Shown here: positions 34,633 to 43,884 of the stretch, in pieces
Layout of the letters: each line of letters begins with the position of its first letter
Numbering within the stretch: position 1 is the first letter of the stretch
Assembly: GCA_965222125.1 (NCBI GenBank)
Contig: CBDCTC010000005.1
Location: forward strand, 434,001-498,000
DNA: 64,000 nucleotides
Reading direction: 5' to 3'
DNA from: CAZENU01 sp965222125
Lineage (GTDB): Bacteria; Chloroflexota; Dehalococcoidia; Lucifugimonadales; CAZENU01
The notes under the pieces: generated by a model
What the model saw: only the letters and a program-made list of their open reading frames with translations
What the model was told of the DNA's origin: nothing
Databases searched by the model: none
Translations under genes and position numbers: made by a program

Positions 34633-34691
34633 GCAGGCGGCGGCCCGAGGGCGCCGCGACAGACAGCGCGACAGCGCGTGGAGGACTCAAA

Positions 34692-36020
34692 GTGACCAAC
34701 GTTTGTGACATAGGTTCCCGACTGGAGCTGTTCGTGGACGACTGGCTCGTCGACTCGATGAGCGGCACGGCGCTGAAACTCCATCACCCGGTACCGCAGG
34801 AGACGGCGCTCGACTTCGACAGGCCCTGGGAGGGGAGCACGAGCTGGGCGCCCGTCGTAATCAAGGAGGGCGACCTCTACCGGCTCTGGTACCGTGCCTG
34901 GCCGAAGGACGGCATGGCCCGGCAGGCCTACGCCGAGAGCGCCGACGGCGTCCGCTGGGAGCGTCCCAGCCTTGGCATCGTCGACTTCGAGGGAAGCACC
35001 GACAACAACCTGATCTGGACCGGGCCCGGCGGCAACATGTGCCCGTTCGTCGACGGCAATCCCGACGCGTCGCCCGACCAGCGCTACAAGGGCATCGTGC
35101 GCTCCAGGGTCATCCACGCCGTCGCCTCGCCGGACGGCATCCACTGGAGCCTGATGCAAGACGAGCCGGTCATGACCGAGTACCCGTTCGACTCGCCCAA
35201 CGTCGCATTCTGGGACACCAACCGCGGCGAGTACGTCGCGTACACCCGTGGCGTGGCCGGGCAGGGCAGCTTCAAGGGCGGGGTCCGCTGGATCCGCAGG
35301 ACCGTTTCCAAGGACTTCCTCAACTGGACGCCGCTTGAGCCGATTGACCCCGGCGACACGCCCTACGAGCACCTGTACACGAACGCGTGCACGCAGTACT
35401 TCAGGGCGCCCCACGTCTACCTGATGTTCCCGAAGCGGTTCGTGCCCGACCGGAAGTTTCACGCCGACTGGGAGCACGGGGGACTGTCGGAGGCGGTCTT
35501 CATGTCCAGCCGCGACGGGTTCCACTTCGACCGGCGCTTCATGGAGGCGTTCATCCGGCCGGGGCCCGACCCGCTCAACTGGACGGACCGCAACATGATC
35601 GTCGGCCCTGGCGTCGTCCCGACCGGAGACGCCGAGATATCGATCTACTACGTCGAGAACTACCAGCATCCGACCGACCGCCTTCGCCGTGCGACGCTGC
35701 GGACCGACGGCTTCGCCTCGGTGAACGCGCCCTACGCCGGCGGCGCCATGACCACGAAGCCCCTGACCTTCGACGGCGGCGAGCTGGTGGTCAACTACGC
35801 GACCTCTGTCGCCGGGAGTCTCAGGTTCGAGATGCGGGAGGCCGACGGCAAGGCGATAGACGGCTTCATGCTGCCGCAGAGCGCGGAGATATTCGGCGAC
35901 GAGATAGAGCGTGTCGTCTGCTGGGACAATGGCTCAGACCTGAGCGCGCTCGCGGGCAGGCCCGTCCGGCTCCACGTTGCCATGAAGGACGCCGACCTCT
36001 ACTCGATCCGCTTTCGCTGA
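34692..36020 (+). CDS. GH32/GH43-like propeller protein, paralogue 2
   Basis: 442 residues from the GTG at 34692 (GGAGG about 8 nt upstream). It aligns with the preceding protein over its whole length: 'GSRLELFVDDWLVDSMSGT', 'YAESADGVRWERPSLG', 'FRAPHVYLMFPKRFVPDRKF' and 'RRFMEAFIRPGPDPLNW' are shared almost word for word. It lacks the about 30-residue insert of paralogue 1 around the 'DTDDTHIGG' region. The pair is a tandem duplication, 59 bp apart. Probably cytoplasmic carbohydrate-active proteins; no catalytic residues can be assigned by eye. Confidence 0.75.
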   Translation: MTNVCDIGSRLELFVDDWLVDSMSGTALKLHHPVPQETALDFDRPWEGSTSWAPVVIKEGDLYRLWYRAWPKDGMARQAYAESADGVRWERPSLGIVDFEGSTDNNLIWTGPGGNMCPFVDGNPDASPDQRYKGIVRSRVIHAVASPDGIHWSLMQDEPVMTEYPFDSPNVAFWDTNRGEYVAYTRGVAGQGSFKGGVRWIRRTVSKDFLNWTPLEPIDPGDTPYEHLYTNACTQYFRAPHVYLMFPKRFVPDRKFHADWEHGGLSEAVFMSSRDGFHFDRRFMEAFIRPGPDPLNWTDRNMIVGPGVVPTGDAEISIYYVENYQHPTDRLRRATLRTDGFASVNAPYAGGAMTTKPLTFDGGELVVNYATSVAGSLRFEMREADGKAIDGFMLPQSAEIFGDEIERVVCWDNGSDLSALAGRPVRLHVAMKDADLYSIRFR

Positions 36021-36181
36021 CTCCAACCGACAGAGGGGCGGGCAGGGGACGGAGGAGCGCCCGCACAACCCGCTCGCCCTGGGCGCCCCGACGCCCCTGT
36101 CGGGTGTATCGAAGGGCGCGCGGGGCCGGCAGGAGCGTCACGCGTTCAGCGTGAATCCGCAGTCGATGGCCTGGAGCCGCG

Positions 36182-37147
36182 CTATCGGGCGACGGCTTCG
36201 GGCGCTTCGCCGCGCCACACCCGCTGCATGTTCGCGTAGGCGAACCGCGCGCGCCGCGACCACGTGTCCCACGTGATCCCGGCGATGTGCGGCGTGAGCG
36301 CCACGTTCTCCATCGCGAGCAGTGGGTTCCCCGCGTCGATGGGCTCCTGCTCGAACACGTCCAGCCCTGCGCCGGCGATGCCGCCCGTCTGCAGCGCCTC
36401 GATCAGCGCGGCCTCGTCCACCACCGGGCCGCGCGCCGTGTTGATCAGCAGAGCCGTCGGCTTCATCATCGCGAGCCGCTCCCGGCTGACCAGGCCGCGC
36501 GTCTCCGGGGTGAGCGGAGTGTGCAGGCTGACGATGTCCGACGTGCGGAACAGCTCGTCCAGCTCCACGCCGGTGACGTCCAACTCCCGCTCACGCTCCG
36601 CGGTCAGCGGGTACGGGTCGTAGTACTGCACCCGCGCGTCGAAGCCGTGAAGCCGCCGCGCGACCTGACGCCCGATGTTCCCGATGCCCAACAGGCCGAC
36701 CAGCTTGCCCGCCATCTCGTAGGTGTTCAGACCGCCGACCGACGCGTTCCAGCTACCGTCGCGAACAGACCGGTCTCCCAGCGCCAGCTTCTTGTTCAGC
36801 GCCAACATCAGCATCAGCGTGTGGTCGGACACCGCCCACGAGTTGGCCCCGCCGTTGTTCGCGCACGGGATGCCCAGCTCCGACATCAGCTCCAGGTTCA
36901 TGCTGTCGTAGCCGGCCGACATGAGTTGCACGAGCTTCGACTTCCCGGCCGCGCGCAGCACCTCGTCGCACAGCGGCGTATCGAAGTGAAGGATGAAGTC
37001 GGCGTCCCTGATCGCCGCCTTCTGCTCCTCTACCGACCGACCGCCGTCCAGTACGCCCGTCGTGAACCCGTCGGGATTGTGGGCCAGCACGACGTCCACG
37101 ATCCTCTTCGGGAGCTGCTGCAGAAAAACGACCTTGGCTTCCGCCAT
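36182..37147 (-). CDS. D-isomer-specific 2-hydroxyacid dehydrogenase
   Basis: 321 residues. NAD-binding motif 'GLLGIGNIGRQVARRL' (about 148-163). The catalytic triad is readable: Arg in 'NTARGPVVDEAAL', Glu in 'DVFEQEP' and His in 'LTPHIAGIT'. The family reduces 2-oxo acids to D-2-hydroxy acids (D-lactate, glycerate, phosphoglycerate). Lacking an ACT domain, it is not a full SerA. Next to RraA and upstream of a 3-hydroxyisobutyrate-type dehydrogenase, so a small organic-acid catabolic neighbourhood is likely. Confidence 0.92.
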   Translation of the reverse strand: MAEAKVVFLQQLPKRIVDVVLAHNPDGFTTGVLDGGRSVEEQKAAIRDADFILHFDTPLCDEVLRAAGKSKLVQLMSAGYDSMNLELMSELGIPCANNGGANSWAVSDHTLMLMLALNKKLALGDRSVRDGSWNASVGGLNTYEMAGKLVGLLGIGNIGRQVARRLHGFDARVQYYDPYPLTAERERELDVTGVELDELFRTSDIVSLHTPLTPETRGLVSRERLAMMKPTALLINTARGPVVDEAALIEALQTGGIAGAGLDVFEQEPIDAGNPLLAMENVALTPHIAGITWDTWSRRARFAYANMQRVWRGEAPEAVAR

Positions 37148-37189
37148 CTACGCCTCCGTGTCGCCGGACTCTAACCGGTGCGACTGCTG

Positions 37190-38245
37190 CTACTCTTCGG
37201 CGGTATCGTCCGGTTCGGCGGCCTGCGCCCTCGCCCCGGCGCGCGCCTCGGCGGCCGACGTGACCGTCATTCGCCTGGTTGCCGCGTAGACTGTCTGGTA
37301 GGGGACTTCGAGCTGCCTGGCGATCTGCCCTCGCGTGAGTCCCTGCCCGGCAAGCTCGCGGATGTAGTCGACGCGGGCGACCTGCCGTCCTTCCGCGTCG
37401 GTGACCATCCTCCGCGCCCGTCGATTCGGGGCCGGCCGCGCCGGCGCGGCTGCCCTGCGCCCGCTTCGAGGCGGGGCGTTCCTGCGCAGCGTCCGGTTCA
37501 GGCTGTCTCTTATCTCTCTCAGGATGTCGACGGTATCCTTCTGCGGCTCGGAGCCGGCGTAGTACCTGCTGCGGATCATCGCCTTCAGCTTGTCGACCGT
37601 GAAGTCCGGCGCCTGGCAGACGTCGATCATCTCCCGCTCGCTCGCCTCGAGCCGCCTCACCTCGGCTGGGATTTCAGCCGCGATATCCATGGGGATATTC
37701 GTCACCCCGTGCTGGTCGCCGAGGATCAGGTCGCCCGTTTTCACCGTCAGACCGCCGACCGTGACCGGCACGTTGGCGTCGACCAAGTGGACGTACGCGT
37801 GCGAGACCAGAGGCTGGCTGGCGAAGGCGCGGAAGTTCAACGCGCGCATCTCGTCCAGATCGCGGACGCCGCCATCCGTCACCGTGCCCACGCATCCGAG
37901 CGCACGGTGGACGTTGCTCTGCACCTCGCCCCAGAAGGAGCCAACGGGGTTGGGCGCGTCCAGGTCCTGCAGCACTATCACACGCGGCTCGGGGACCTTC
38001 AACACCTCGTCGACCCAGTCGAGGCGGGACACCTGCATCCGGGCCGTTGGGGCCCGGCCGGCACGGATGACGCCTGTGACCGCGTACCCGATCATCCCAC
38101 CGAGCTCGGGGAACATGCACCGCACCTGGGGCGACATGAAACCCTCGTTCCGCGGCCGCACGTCGAACGTCTCGATCGCGTTCGCGACCGCGCACGACTG
38201 CAGCTGCCCCAGCTCATCCAGCAACTCCTTGGTTAACTCCACCAT
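37190..38245 (-). CDS. RraA-family (HMG/CHA aldolase-like) protein fused to C-terminal HTH
   Basis: 351 residues. The N-terminal about 235 residues are an RraA fold: 'GGMIGYAVTGVI', 'GCVGTVTDGGVRDLDEM' (Arg-Asp metal/substrate loop), 'FASQPLVSHAYVHLVDANVPVTVGGLTVKTGDLILGDQHGV'. Such proteins act as 4-hydroxy-4-methyl-2-oxoglutarate or oxaloacetate lyases or as RNase E inhibitors. A basic low-complexity linker (about 265-290) leads to a resolvase/HTH_23-like helix-turn-helix, 'LAGQGLTRGQIARQLEVPYQTVYAATRRM' (about 305-335). RraA proteins are normally about 160-240 residues, so the HTH is an unusual addition suggesting nucleic-acid binding. Confidence 0.85.
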   Translation of the reverse strand: MVELTKELLDELGQLQSCAVANAIETFDVRPRNEGFMSPQVRCMFPELGGMIGYAVTGVIRAGRAPTARMQVSRLDWVDEVLKVPEPRVIVLQDLDAPNPVGSFWGEVQSNVHRALGCVGTVTDGGVRDLDEMRALNFRAFASQPLVSHAYVHLVDANVPVTVGGLTVKTGDLILGDQHGVTNIPMDIAAEIPAEVRRLEASEREMIDVCQAPDFTVDKLKAMIRSRYYAGSEPQKDTVDILREIRDSLNRTLRRNAPPRSGRRAAAPARPAPNRRARRMVTDAEGRQVARVDYIRELAGQGLTRGQIARQLEVPYQTVYAATRRMTVTSAAEARAGARAQAAEPDDTAEE

Positions 38246-38593
38246 CGTTCCCTCCCCCTATGGTTCTGGCGCAAGTTAAAGCGCCGAAAACGTATACCAC
38301 GAATACATTCGCTACGGCATCGAACGCCGCAACTGCCACCCCTTGGGCAACGGGCATGTTAGCCGTGGCCGCGTTGCTCAGTCAACATAAACCAAGGCAC
38401 ATAGACGTTCAGACATGTGATGTAGTGTGTATTAGGTTCGGCGGATCATTCCGTATAGTCCAACCACGCCTTGACGGTGTACGCACCGGGGTTATAATTC
38501 ACCGTGTTCCGCAATCGGGCGCCTCCGCCTATTGGCACGTATCCTCGAGGTTGTCCGAGCATCCTCATATCAACCGAAGGAAAAGGACAAATT
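38246..38593. other. Divergent intergenic region
   Basis: About 350 bp between the rraA-like gene (minus) and the dehydrogenase (plus). It contains the consensus promoter given separately. The rest is AT-richer than its surroundings and encodes nothing recognisable. Confidence 0.6.
38471..38498 (+). promoter_or_regulatory. Sigma70-type promoter of the 3-hydroxyisobutyrate-type dehydrogenase
   Basis: TTGACG at 38471-38476, a 16-bp spacer and TATAAT at 38493-38498. This leaves an about 90-nt leader before ATG 38594, which is preceded by AAGGAAAAGGA. Confidence 0.75.
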
Positions 38594-39490
38594 ATGGCTG
38601 ACAAGAATGTCGGATTCGTCGGGCTGGGCATCATGGGCAGGCCCATGGTCCGGAACCTCATGGGAGCAGGCTACTCTCTGACCGTCTACGACGTAGTCGC
38701 GACCGCGATGGAGGAAATGGCGACCGATGGCGCCGCCGTGGCTTCCTCGGCCAGGGAGGTCGCCGCCAACAACCCCGTCGTGATAACGATGGTGCCCGAC
38801 TCCGCCGATTCGGAAGCGGCGATTCTCGGTCCGGACGGCGTGCTGGAAGGCGCGTCCGCCGGCTCCACGGTATTAGACATGAGCTCCATAGCGCCGGGAA
38901 CGTCGCAGAAGATCGCGGCGGCCTGCGAGGCCGCCGGCGTCGCCTTCCTGGACGCCCCGGTAAGCGGCGGCGAGCCCAAGGCCATCGACGGCACGCTGGC
39001 CATCATGGTCGGCGGCAAGCGCGACGTGTTCGACAAGTACATCGATATGCTCGGCGTCATGGGCGCCAGCATCGTGCTGTGCGGCGACTACGGCGCCGGA
39101 AACACCACCAAGCTGGCGAACCAGATCGTGGTGGCCGCCAATATCGAGGCTGTGGCCGAGGCGCTGACCCTGGCCCGCAAGGCCGGCCTCGACCCCAACG
39201 TGGTCTACGACGCCATCAAGGGCGGCCTGGCGGGCAGCACGGTGCTCAACGCCAAGGCGCCGATGATGATTGCCGGCGACTTCAAGCCGGGCTTCCGCAT
39301 CCGCCTGCACCAGAAGGATCTGCACAACGCGCTGCTCACAGGAAAAGACCTCGGAGTGCCGCTGCCGGTCACCAGCCTCATTCAGCAGATGCTCGGCGCC
39401 CTCGTCAACGACGGCAAGGCCGACTTGGACCACTCGGCCATAGCCAACTTCATCGAGGACATGGCCGGGACCAAAATCAGCGGCGCGTAG
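38594..39490 (+). CDS. 3-hydroxyisobutyrate/tartronate-semialdehyde reductase-type dehydrogenase
   Basis: 298 residues from ATG 38594. N-terminal 'VGFVGLGIMGRPMVRNLMGAGY' is the family's NAD(P) motif. 'FLDAPVSGGEPKA' (about 118) and the catalytic Lys in 'GAGNTTKLANQIVVAANIEAVAEAL' (about 170) are diagnostic of beta-hydroxyacid dehydrogenases (GarR/MmsB). Product could be hydroxyisobutyrate, glycerate or similar; not resolved. A consensus promoter precedes it, so it is probably well expressed as a single gene. Confidence 0.92.
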   Translation: MADKNVGFVGLGIMGRPMVRNLMGAGYSLTVYDVVATAMEEMATDGAAVASSAREVAANNPVVITMVPDSADSEAAILGPDGVLEGASAGSTVLDMSSIAPGTSQKIAAACEAAGVAFLDAPVSGGEPKAIDGTLAIMVGGKRDVFDKYIDMLGVMGASIVLCGDYGAGNTTKLANQIVVAANIEAVAEALTLARKAGLDPNVVYDAIKGGLAGSTVLNAKAPMMIAGDFKPGFRIRLHQKDLHNALLTGKDLGVPLPVTSLIQQMLGALVNDGKADLDHSAIANFIEDMAGTKISGA

Positions 39491-39676
39491 GGCCCGCGGC
39501 TCCGAACTGACCTGCGCCGCCCGACCCGGTTACCGGCCATTCGGCTGGGTCTCCCGCCGCCCGACGGTAGGCCGTACCGGCCTGTGTCTACCCCAGCCCA
39601 TCCATCCCGAGTAGCGCGCATGTTTTATCGGCGCGCATCGAGGGACGCACACAGGACCTCAAGGAAACTGAGGCCG

Positions 39677-40090
39677 TCAGACGGAGAGTGCCGTGACCGC
39701 GGCGTCCAGGAAACCAGGCTGGCCCGCGTCCAGGTACAGACGCCTGGCCTCGACAATCGGCACAAACTCGGCCCCCAGCACGTATTCGTCTATTTCCATT
39801 GCCTCCGGGCGATATTCGCCGGGAGCGCAGGCGTAGACGACCTGTATGAAGTCCGGATACGGGTAGGCCCAGCCGGGGGCCTCAGGCGTCAGATGGTGGA
39901 AGTGCCGGAATCCGATCAGTTGCAGCCGGGCGATGGTCCATCCGGTTTCCTCCAGTAGCTCGCGTCGCAACGCGTCTTCCGTAGACTCGCCGGCTTCGAG
40001 CCTGCCACCCGGCACGACGTGATTCCCACCCGGGTCGCGGACGACCAGCACGTCTTCGCCGTCGACCAATACCGCCTTGGAAGAGGTCAC
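39677..40090 (-). CDS. Nudix hydrolase
   Basis: 137 residues. The Nudix box is exact: 'GGRLEAGESTEDALRRELLEETGW' (G-x5-E-x7-REUxEExGU, about residues 28-50). A short domain with no extra modules. It hydrolyses nucleoside-diphosphate-linked compounds with Mg2+; substrate unknown. Stands alone between the dehydrogenase and the translin-family gene. Confidence 0.93.
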   Translation of the reverse strand: MTSSKAVLVDGEDVLVVRDPGGNHVVPGGRLEAGESTEDALRRELLEETGWTIARLQLIGFRHFHHLTPEAPGWAYPYPDFIQVVYACAPGEYRPEAMEIDEYVLGAEFVPIVEARRLYLDAGQPGFLDAAVTALSV

Positions 40091-40209
40091 GTAGGGGAGG
40101 GGAGGTTGCTGTTCGGCAAGGTAGTCCGTCAGGTCGAACCAGTGCGGGGGCCCAGATGACGGCCTCCGTGGTCAAGGAGGGCAGTGGGGCGAGGAACGCC
40201 GCCAAGGCG

Positions 40210-40923
40210 TCATCCACCGCGTTCGCTCTCGGTAATGACCTGCCGTAGGTCATCCAGAGAGGTCTGCAGGCCCTCGACGGCGCTCTGGAACGCGGCCATT
40301 CGCTCCTCGAGCCGGTGTTGTCGCAGTGCGACGGTAAGGTCGCCGCGGGTGCGCTCGAGCGTGCCGCGCACCATGTCGGCGCTGCGCCGCAGCCCCCTCG
40401 TCACGGCATCCGGGAAGTCCATCGAGCCCAGGACGGTGTATATCTCGTCCATCACGCCCAGTAGCTCTTCGCTGCGGCTGAAGTCGCCGCGGCGCAGGGC
40501 GTCGAGGATGTACCTCCGCAGCTCGCCGGCGACGTCGCCGAGGCCATTGAGATAGGGGGCCGGACCGACGCCGAGATCGTCGGGCCCCGGCGGCGCGGCG
40601 CCCCGAATGATCGCCAGAACCACGCTGGCCTCGACGTACTCCTTCTGCGCGTCCTCGACGTAGCCCCCGTAGTAGACGGCGGGCTGACTCTCGCGCAGCG
40701 CGGCGACCTCTCGCGCGGCGGCAGCGACCTGCTCGAGGAGCTCGCGGGCCCGGTCGAAGTCGCCGCGATGCGAGGCCCTGATCGAGTTGGCGGAGCCGCG
40801 GACCATCTCGCGCGACAGCCGCAGAGCCCGCTCTCGGGCGCCGTGGGTCTCGGTGAATCGCCGCTGCGCGAGATCTGCGACCTCGGAGAGATGCGCGCGG
40901 ACGTCTTGCGGGTCGTGTTTCAA
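40210..40923 (-). CDS. Translin-family protein
   Basis: 237 residues, almost entirely helical. The diagnostic stretch is 'YYGGYVEDAQKEYVEA' (about 101-116), followed by 'LGDVAGELRRYILDALRRGD' and 'AVTRGLRRSADMVRGTLERTRGDLT', as in archaeal and bacterial translin homologues. Translins are helical RNA/ssDNA-binding proteins, in eukaryotes part of the C3PO RNase. Bacterial members are rare and mostly in Chloroflexi and relatives. Lies downstream of rnhB-yraN on the same strand. Confidence 0.85.
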   Translation of the reverse strand: MKHDPQDVRAHLSEVADLAQRRFTETHGARERALRLSREMVRGSANSIRASHRGDFDRARELLEQVAAAAREVAALRESQPAVYYGGYVEDAQKEYVEASVVLAIIRGAAPPGPDDLGVGPAPYLNGLGDVAGELRRYILDALRRGDFSRSEELLGVMDEIYTVLGSMDFPDAVTRGLRRSADMVRGTLERTRGDLTVALRQHRLEERMAAFQSAVEGLQTSLDDLRQVITESERGG

Positions 40924-41104
40924 GCTACGGCTCCAGGCTGAGGGATGTACGGGACGGCGTCGCGGGCGTCACCGTCGGCTCGGCCTCGTTCGATCAGGAA
41001 AAAGAGGTCAAAATGTCCTCCGCCAATAGGACTTTGTGTGTTGGTTAGCTTAGCCAAGTCCGTTCCGAGACTCCTCGTGCGGATTGTAGCAGCACGCATC
41101 GGGG

Positions 41105-41473
41105 CTAAAACTCTACGCTGTTGCGGAGGACGTCGAATCGGGCGATCGTGCCGTTCGCGCCGAACTCGATCGCGACGAGGTCGATACGCCAGTCGGCGCC
41201 GTCGGCGTCGTGGGCCTGGAGGTACTCCTGGGCCGCCGCGATCAGGTGGTCGCGCTTGCGCGGGGTGATCGACTCCTCAGGCTGGCCGGCTGACTTTGCC
41301 GACTTCGAGCGCACCTCGACGAATACATACTCGCCGGAGTCGCGGGTCACCAGATCGATCTCTCCGTATGGGCACCGGTAGTTGGCTTCCAGCACTCGGT
41401 AGCCCATCTCGCGCAGCCTGACCTGCGCGATGGCCTCCGCACGCCTTCCGATCGACTTCCTGCGGTCGGTCAT
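41105..41473 (-). CDS. YraN/UPF0102 nuclease-fold protein
   Basis: 122 residues. 'GRRAEAIAQVRLREMGYRVLEANYRCPYGEIDLVTRD' followed by 'YVFVEVRSK' is the UPF0102 signature. The E/D...EVR residues match the restriction-endonuclease-like (Holliday junction resolvase-like) active site. The ATG at 41473 overlaps the stop of rnhB (ATGA), a common gene order (rnhB-yraN). Upstream in-frame codons belong to rnhB read out of frame and are ignored. Confidence 0.95.
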   Translation of the reverse strand: MTDRRKSIGRRAEAIAQVRLREMGYRVLEANYRCPYGEIDLVTRDSGEYVFVEVRSKSAKSAGQPEESITPRKRDHLIAAAQEYLQAHDADGADWRIDLVAIEFGANGTIARFDVLRNSVEF

Positions 41474-42135
41474 CCGGCGGCCAGCCGCACGGGCGCGAAT
41501 GAATGCCTGTGGATGGGCGAGGGGCCGCGGTCGCGCAGCGCCTCGAGGTGGTAGCTGCTTGCGTAGCCCTTGTGGCTCGCGAACCCGTAGCCCGGATAGC
41601 GATCGTCGTTCTCGATCATCACGCGGTCGCGGTAGACCTTGGCTATGATGGACGCGGCGGCTATCGACAGGCAGAGGGCGTCGCCGTGCACGATCGCCTT
41701 CTGCGGGATGTCGACGTCCGGCAGGGGGAACGCGTCGAGCAGCAGGAACTGGGGCTGAAGTGGCAGGGCGTTGATCGCGCGCGCCATCGCCAGTCTTGTA
41801 GCGGCTACGATGCCGACGCGGTCTATCTCCTCGTGGGAGGCGACTCCGGTGGCCATACTCAGCGCCTTGTCGGCCAGTATGTCGGCCCCTTCCCGGCGCT
41901 GCGCGGGTGTGAGCTGCTTGCTGTCGCGGATGCGGTGCAGCCATCTGCCGCGCGGGTTGGCGGGCAGCATGACGGCTCCGGCGACGACCGGGCCGGCGAG
42001 CGGGCCGCGCCCCACCTCGTCCAGGCCCGCGACCAACGTGTAGCCGCCTTCGAGGAGGGCGGACTCCTCCCGATAGCTCGGTCGCCTCTTCCGGACCGTC
42101 CGGCGCTTTTGCACCATCTGCCGCTCAGCGGACAA
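41470..42135 (-). CDS. rnhB: Ribonuclease HII
   Basis: 221 residues. 'LVAGLDEVGRGPLAGPVVAGAVML' carries the first catalytic Asp-Glu (about residue 40). 'LLLDAFPL' (Asp), 'AIVHGDALCLSIAAASIIAKVYRD' and 'YGFASHKGYAS' follow, as in the family. It removes RNA from RNA-DNA hybrids. The N-terminus has an about 30-residue basic extension (KRRTVRKRR), which may be real or overcalled. Co-transcribed with yraN. Confidence 0.96.
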   Translation of the reverse strand: MSAERQMVQKRRTVRKRRPSYREESALLEGGYTLVAGLDEVGRGPLAGPVVAGAVMLPANPRGRWLHRIRDSKQLTPAQRREGADILADKALSMATGVASHEEIDRVGIVAATRLAMARAINALPLQPQFLLLDAFPLPDVDIPQKAIVHGDALCLSIAAASIIAKVYRDRVMIENDDRYPGYGFASHKGYASSYHLEALRDRGPSPIHRHSFAPVRLAAG

Positions 42136-42215
42136 TCGAAGACTCCTGGATCATCAGCCCGATCTTTTCCGACGGCGGTAACCGGAACGACGCCGCCGGC
42201 CTGCCCGTCCGGCCG

Positions 42216-42728
42216 CTACTGACCCAGGCCCCGCTGCATCCCGCGAATGTATGCCACCTGTCCGGTGTGCTGCGCCTCTTCCACGACCACGTGAGCCAGC
42301 ATCCTGGCGACCGTATATCCGGGCCGCCGCTCGGGCTGAGGGCACGTCTCCAGGTCGGACTCGGAAAGAGCGTCCAGGTAGGCGAGCGTCGATCGCCGGA
42401 CGGAGTCGTAGTAGGCCATCATCTCGCCGATGTCGAACTCGGGGAGGGCCGCGACCTGCTCCGCGGTGTACCGGACGCCGCTCTCGCGAGGCGGCAGGCC
42501 GCACCGGGCGTCCCAACCTTCGATCTGCCACACCGTGCCGGAACCGCGGGCGAATCGCTGGATCCAGTCGTCCTCGACTCGGCCCATGTGCCAGACGGCG
42601 AAGTCGATATGGTGCGACTCCGGCGTCGGCTGGAACCGCCGTTCCTCGGCGGTCAGCCCGTCGAGCGCCTTGCGCAGGTCGCCCAGGTACTCTTCCAGGG
42701 CCATGCGGACGATGTCCTTGAAGTCCAA
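42216..42728 (-). CDS. DinB-like four-helix protein
   Basis: 170 residues. The helical DinB/YfiT-like fold has the metal-binding His pattern: 'SHHIDFAVWHMGRVEDDW' (about 46-62) and 'MLAHVVVEEAQHTGQVAYIRGMQ' (about 143-165). Function of this thiol-transferase-like superfamily member is unknown (mycothiol/bacillithiol-type reactions are possible). The start is a TTG at 42728, two bases after the mnmA stop, or an ATG at 42704. Confidence 0.8.
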   Translation of the reverse strand: MDFKDIVRMALEEYLGDLRKALDGLTAEERRFQPTPESHHIDFAVWHMGRVEDDWIQRFARGSGTVWQIEGWDARCGLPPRESGVRYTAEQVAALPEFDIGEMMAYYDSVRRSTLAYLDALSESDLETCPQPERRPGYTVARMLAHVVVEEAQHTGQVAYIRGMQRGLGQ

Positions 42729-42729
42729 T

Positions 42730-43821
42730 TCAGCTCAACGATGGCGGCTGAAGCTCGATGATTCCGCCGGCGACGAGCTCGTCGCCCTGATAGAAGACCA
42801 CCGGCTGTCCGGGAGTGACGGCGCGCTGCGGCTCCTCGAAGCGGACCTCGGCCCAACCGTCTCCGGGCAGCAGTGAGGCCGGCGCCTCGGACGCCTTGTA
42901 CCGGATCTTCGCGGTCACATCGAGGGGCGTCGTGGGCGTCTTGCCGGACGGAAAGTTGAGCCGCGACGCAAATAGCGAGGAGCGGTATAGCTCGCTCTCG
43001 CAGCCGACGACCACCCGGTTGCCCGCGGCGTCGATCTCGAGGACGTACATCGGGACGCCGGGGTTCGCGGGCAGTCGCAGGCCCCTGCGCTGGCCGACGG
43101 TGAAGAACTGCACGCCGGGATGCTGGCCGATGACGGAGCCGCCGGAGTCGACGATCTCTCCTGGTGTGGGCCGGCCCCGGTCGGCGATGAACTTGCGGTA
43201 GTCGCCGTCGGGTATGAAGCATATATCCTGGCTGTCGGGCTTGTCGGCGACGGGAAGCCCGGCCTCCGCCGCTATGGCGCGAATACGGTCCTTCGCGTAT
43301 ACACCGACAGGCAGCATCAGGCGTTCGAGCTCGCGCTGGCCGAGGGTGAACAGCACGTACGACTGGTCCTTGCGGCCGTCGACGCCCTTCAGCAGTCTTT
43401 TGCCCGCCTCGTCGGCCTCGATGCGCGCGTAGTGGCCGGTGGCGACGTAGTCGGCGTCCAGGAACATCGCCCGGCGCAGCAGGAAGTCGAACTTGATCTT
43501 GTCGTTGCAGGCCAGGCACGGATGAGGGGTGCGGCCCCGGTCGTACTCCCGGCAGAAGTAGTCGACGACGTGGGACTGGAATTCGCGCTCGAAGTTCATC
43601 ACGTAGTGGGGGACGCCGATCGTCTGGCAGACCCGGCGCGCGTCGTCGATGTCCTCGACGGAGCAACATCGCCTGTTCTGTCGCGGCGCGTCCTCGCGCT
43701 CCACGGTCCAAAGACGCATGGTCACGCCCACGACGTCGTAACCCTCCCGCGACAGCAGCAATGCAGCCACCGAGGAGTCGACGCCCCCGCTCATTGCAAC
43801 GATCACGCGCCCCTTGCTCAT
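42730..43821 (-). CDS. mnmA: tRNA 2-thiouridine(34) synthase
   Basis: 363 residues from ATG 43821. PP-loop 'VIVAMSGGVDSSVAALLL', then 'GVTMRLW'. The catalytic cysteine pair is 'PHPCLACNDKIKF' (about 103-106) and 'SQDICFIPDGDYRKF' (about 206). The C-terminal beta-barrel (about 270-363) is complete. It thiolates U34 of tRNA Lys/Glu/Gln. An in-frame ATG at 43854 adds only 'MAQSPYVSLNR' and has no ribosome-binding site; longer extensions have no homology. Confidence 0.97.
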   Translation of the reverse strand: MSKGRVIVAMSGGVDSSVAALLLSREGYDVVGVTMRLWTVEREDAPRQNRRCCSVEDIDDARRVCQTIGVPHYVMNFEREFQSHVVDYFCREYDRGRTPHPCLACNDKIKFDFLLRRAMFLDADYVATGHYARIEADEAGKRLLKGVDGRKDQSYVLFTLGQRELERLMLPVGVYAKDRIRAIAAEAGLPVADKPDSQDICFIPDGDYRKFIADRGRPTPGEIVDSGGSVIGQHPGVQFFTVGQRRGLRLPANPGVPMYVLEIDAAGNRVVVGCESELYRSSLFASRLNFPSGKTPTTPLDVTAKIRYKASEAPASLLPGDGWAEVRFEEPQRAVTPGQPVVFYQGDELVAGGIIELQPPSLS

Positions 43822-43884
43822 GCGGTTCAGGCTAACATAGGGACTTTGAGCCATCAAGGAATCGCCAAGCGGCTCGGGCGGAGG

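Noticed and set aside
33762..34691. N-terminal extension of propeller paralogue 2
   Set aside because: This stretch is out-of-frame paralogue 1; conservation begins at the GTG at 34692, preceded by GGAGG.
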